Shown here in pieces: positions 25,089 to 25,378 of a stretch of 25,378 nt of DNA (positions within the stretch are counted from its first letter, which is position 1; every line of letters begins with the position of its first letter). A program made the position numbers and the translations under genes. The notes below the pieces were generated by a model that ran no database searches, was not told the DNA's origin, and was given only the letters and a program-made list of their open reading frames with translations. This stretch comes from Actinomycetes bacterium (GTDB lineage: Bacteria; Actinomycetota; Acidimicrobiia; Acidimicrobiales; Bog-793), in assembly GCA_021821585.1 (NCBI GenBank), contig JAKACF010000006.1:1-25378 (forward strand), in the 5' to 3' direction.

Positions 25089-25378
25089 CTAGGTGGCCCG
25101 CCGGTAGGCCCGGACGGCGAGGGGCACGAAGACCGCCACGATCGCGGCCAGCCAGAGCGCGCTCTGCCACGCGTGCAGCGCGAGGGGCCCGCCGAGGGCC
25201 AGGCTTCGCATCTCGTTGATGACGATCGTGACCGGCTGGTTCTTGGCGAAGGCCTGGAGCCATCCCGGCATGGAGGAGACCGGCACGAAGGCGGCGCTCA
25301 CGAAGGTGAGCGGGAACAGCCAGACGAGGCCGAAGGAGCCGACCGACTCCTCGTCCTTGATCGCCAGGCCGACGAAGG
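25089..25378 (-). CDS. ABC-2 type transporter permease, DrrB-like (C-terminal part; 5' end off window)
   Basis: Only the last 96 codons are in the window. The frame is open to the right edge. The segment FGLVWLFPLTFVSAAFVPVS followed by SMPGWLQAFAKNQPVTIVIN is typical of the drug-resistance ABC-2 permeases (DrrB/daunorubicin type). After that come NEMRSLALGGPL and a last transmembrane helix (ALWLAAIVAVFVPLAVRAY) with a short basic tail. The partner ATPase would be expected upstream, outside the window. It is probably an efflux pump for a lipid or a hydrophobic compound. Confidence 0.88.
   Translation of the reverse strand, partial: FVGLAIKDEESVGSFGLVWLFPLTFVSAAFVPVSSMPGWLQAFAKNQPVTIVINEMRSLALGGPLALHAWQSALWLAAIVAVFVPLAVRAYRRAT

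Overview
The window is about 25.4 kb of very GC-rich DNA (by eye around 70% G+C). It has dense, tightly packed genes, many GTG starts and repeated GTGA stop/start overlaps. The gene families fit a high-GC actinobacterium: DUF2630, DUF2510, a CsoR repressor, an AidB-like acyl-CoA dehydrogenase, and a DrrB-type ABC-2 permease. A secreted sedolisin (acid serine-carboxyl peptidase) hints at an acid-tolerant lineage such as Acidimicrobiia, but that placement is inference. I saw no rRNA, tRNA, CRISPR array, transposase or integrase.

Left end (1-4377, all minus strand). A metal-response operon reads csoR, then a 48-aa ORF, then a YraQ/DUF318 permease carrying C-terminal YHS domains. The genes are joined by stop/start overlaps, and a CsoR-type operator lies just upstream of csoR. 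The YHS region holds an exact in-frame 127-bp repeat with a 180-bp period and runs off the window edge. Upstream lie a membrane-anchored IPT/TIG-domain protein and an ACAD10/11-like acyl-CoA dehydrogenase.

Middle (4490-14360). This part holds an MFS transporter (+), a secreted sedolisin peptidase (+), a decayed frameshifted gene (+, about 7761-8356), a PaiB-like FMN-binding protein (-) and a MarR-DUF488 fusion protein (-). The fusion protein is divergent from a ClC channel with two CBS domains (+). A 123-aa unknown protein (-) and an AidB-like acyl-CoA dehydrogenase (+) follow. The MarR/ClC divergent region is only 70 bp and appears to hold two back-to-back leaderless-type promoters plus a 10-codon leader ORF.

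Right-middle (14374-22133, all minus). A complete dipeptide/oligopeptide ABC importer is read from right to left: lipoprotein binding protein, strong hairpin, two permeases, and one polypeptide carrying both ATPases. It is followed by tryptophan 2,3-dioxygenase (kynA), a DUF2630 protein and a DUF2510 membrane protein. Peptide uptake followed by tryptophan breakdown is a plausible functional link.

Right end (22368-25378). A compact three-gene cassette (+) encodes a ribbon-helix-helix-like protein, a beta-class DNA methyltransferase with an extra C-terminal domain, and a protein with a D...SCK motif that may be a diverged PD-(D/E)XK nuclease. This looks like an unusual restriction-modification or defence unit and is the best candidate here for an undescribed system. 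A truncated ABC-2 permease (-) closes the window.
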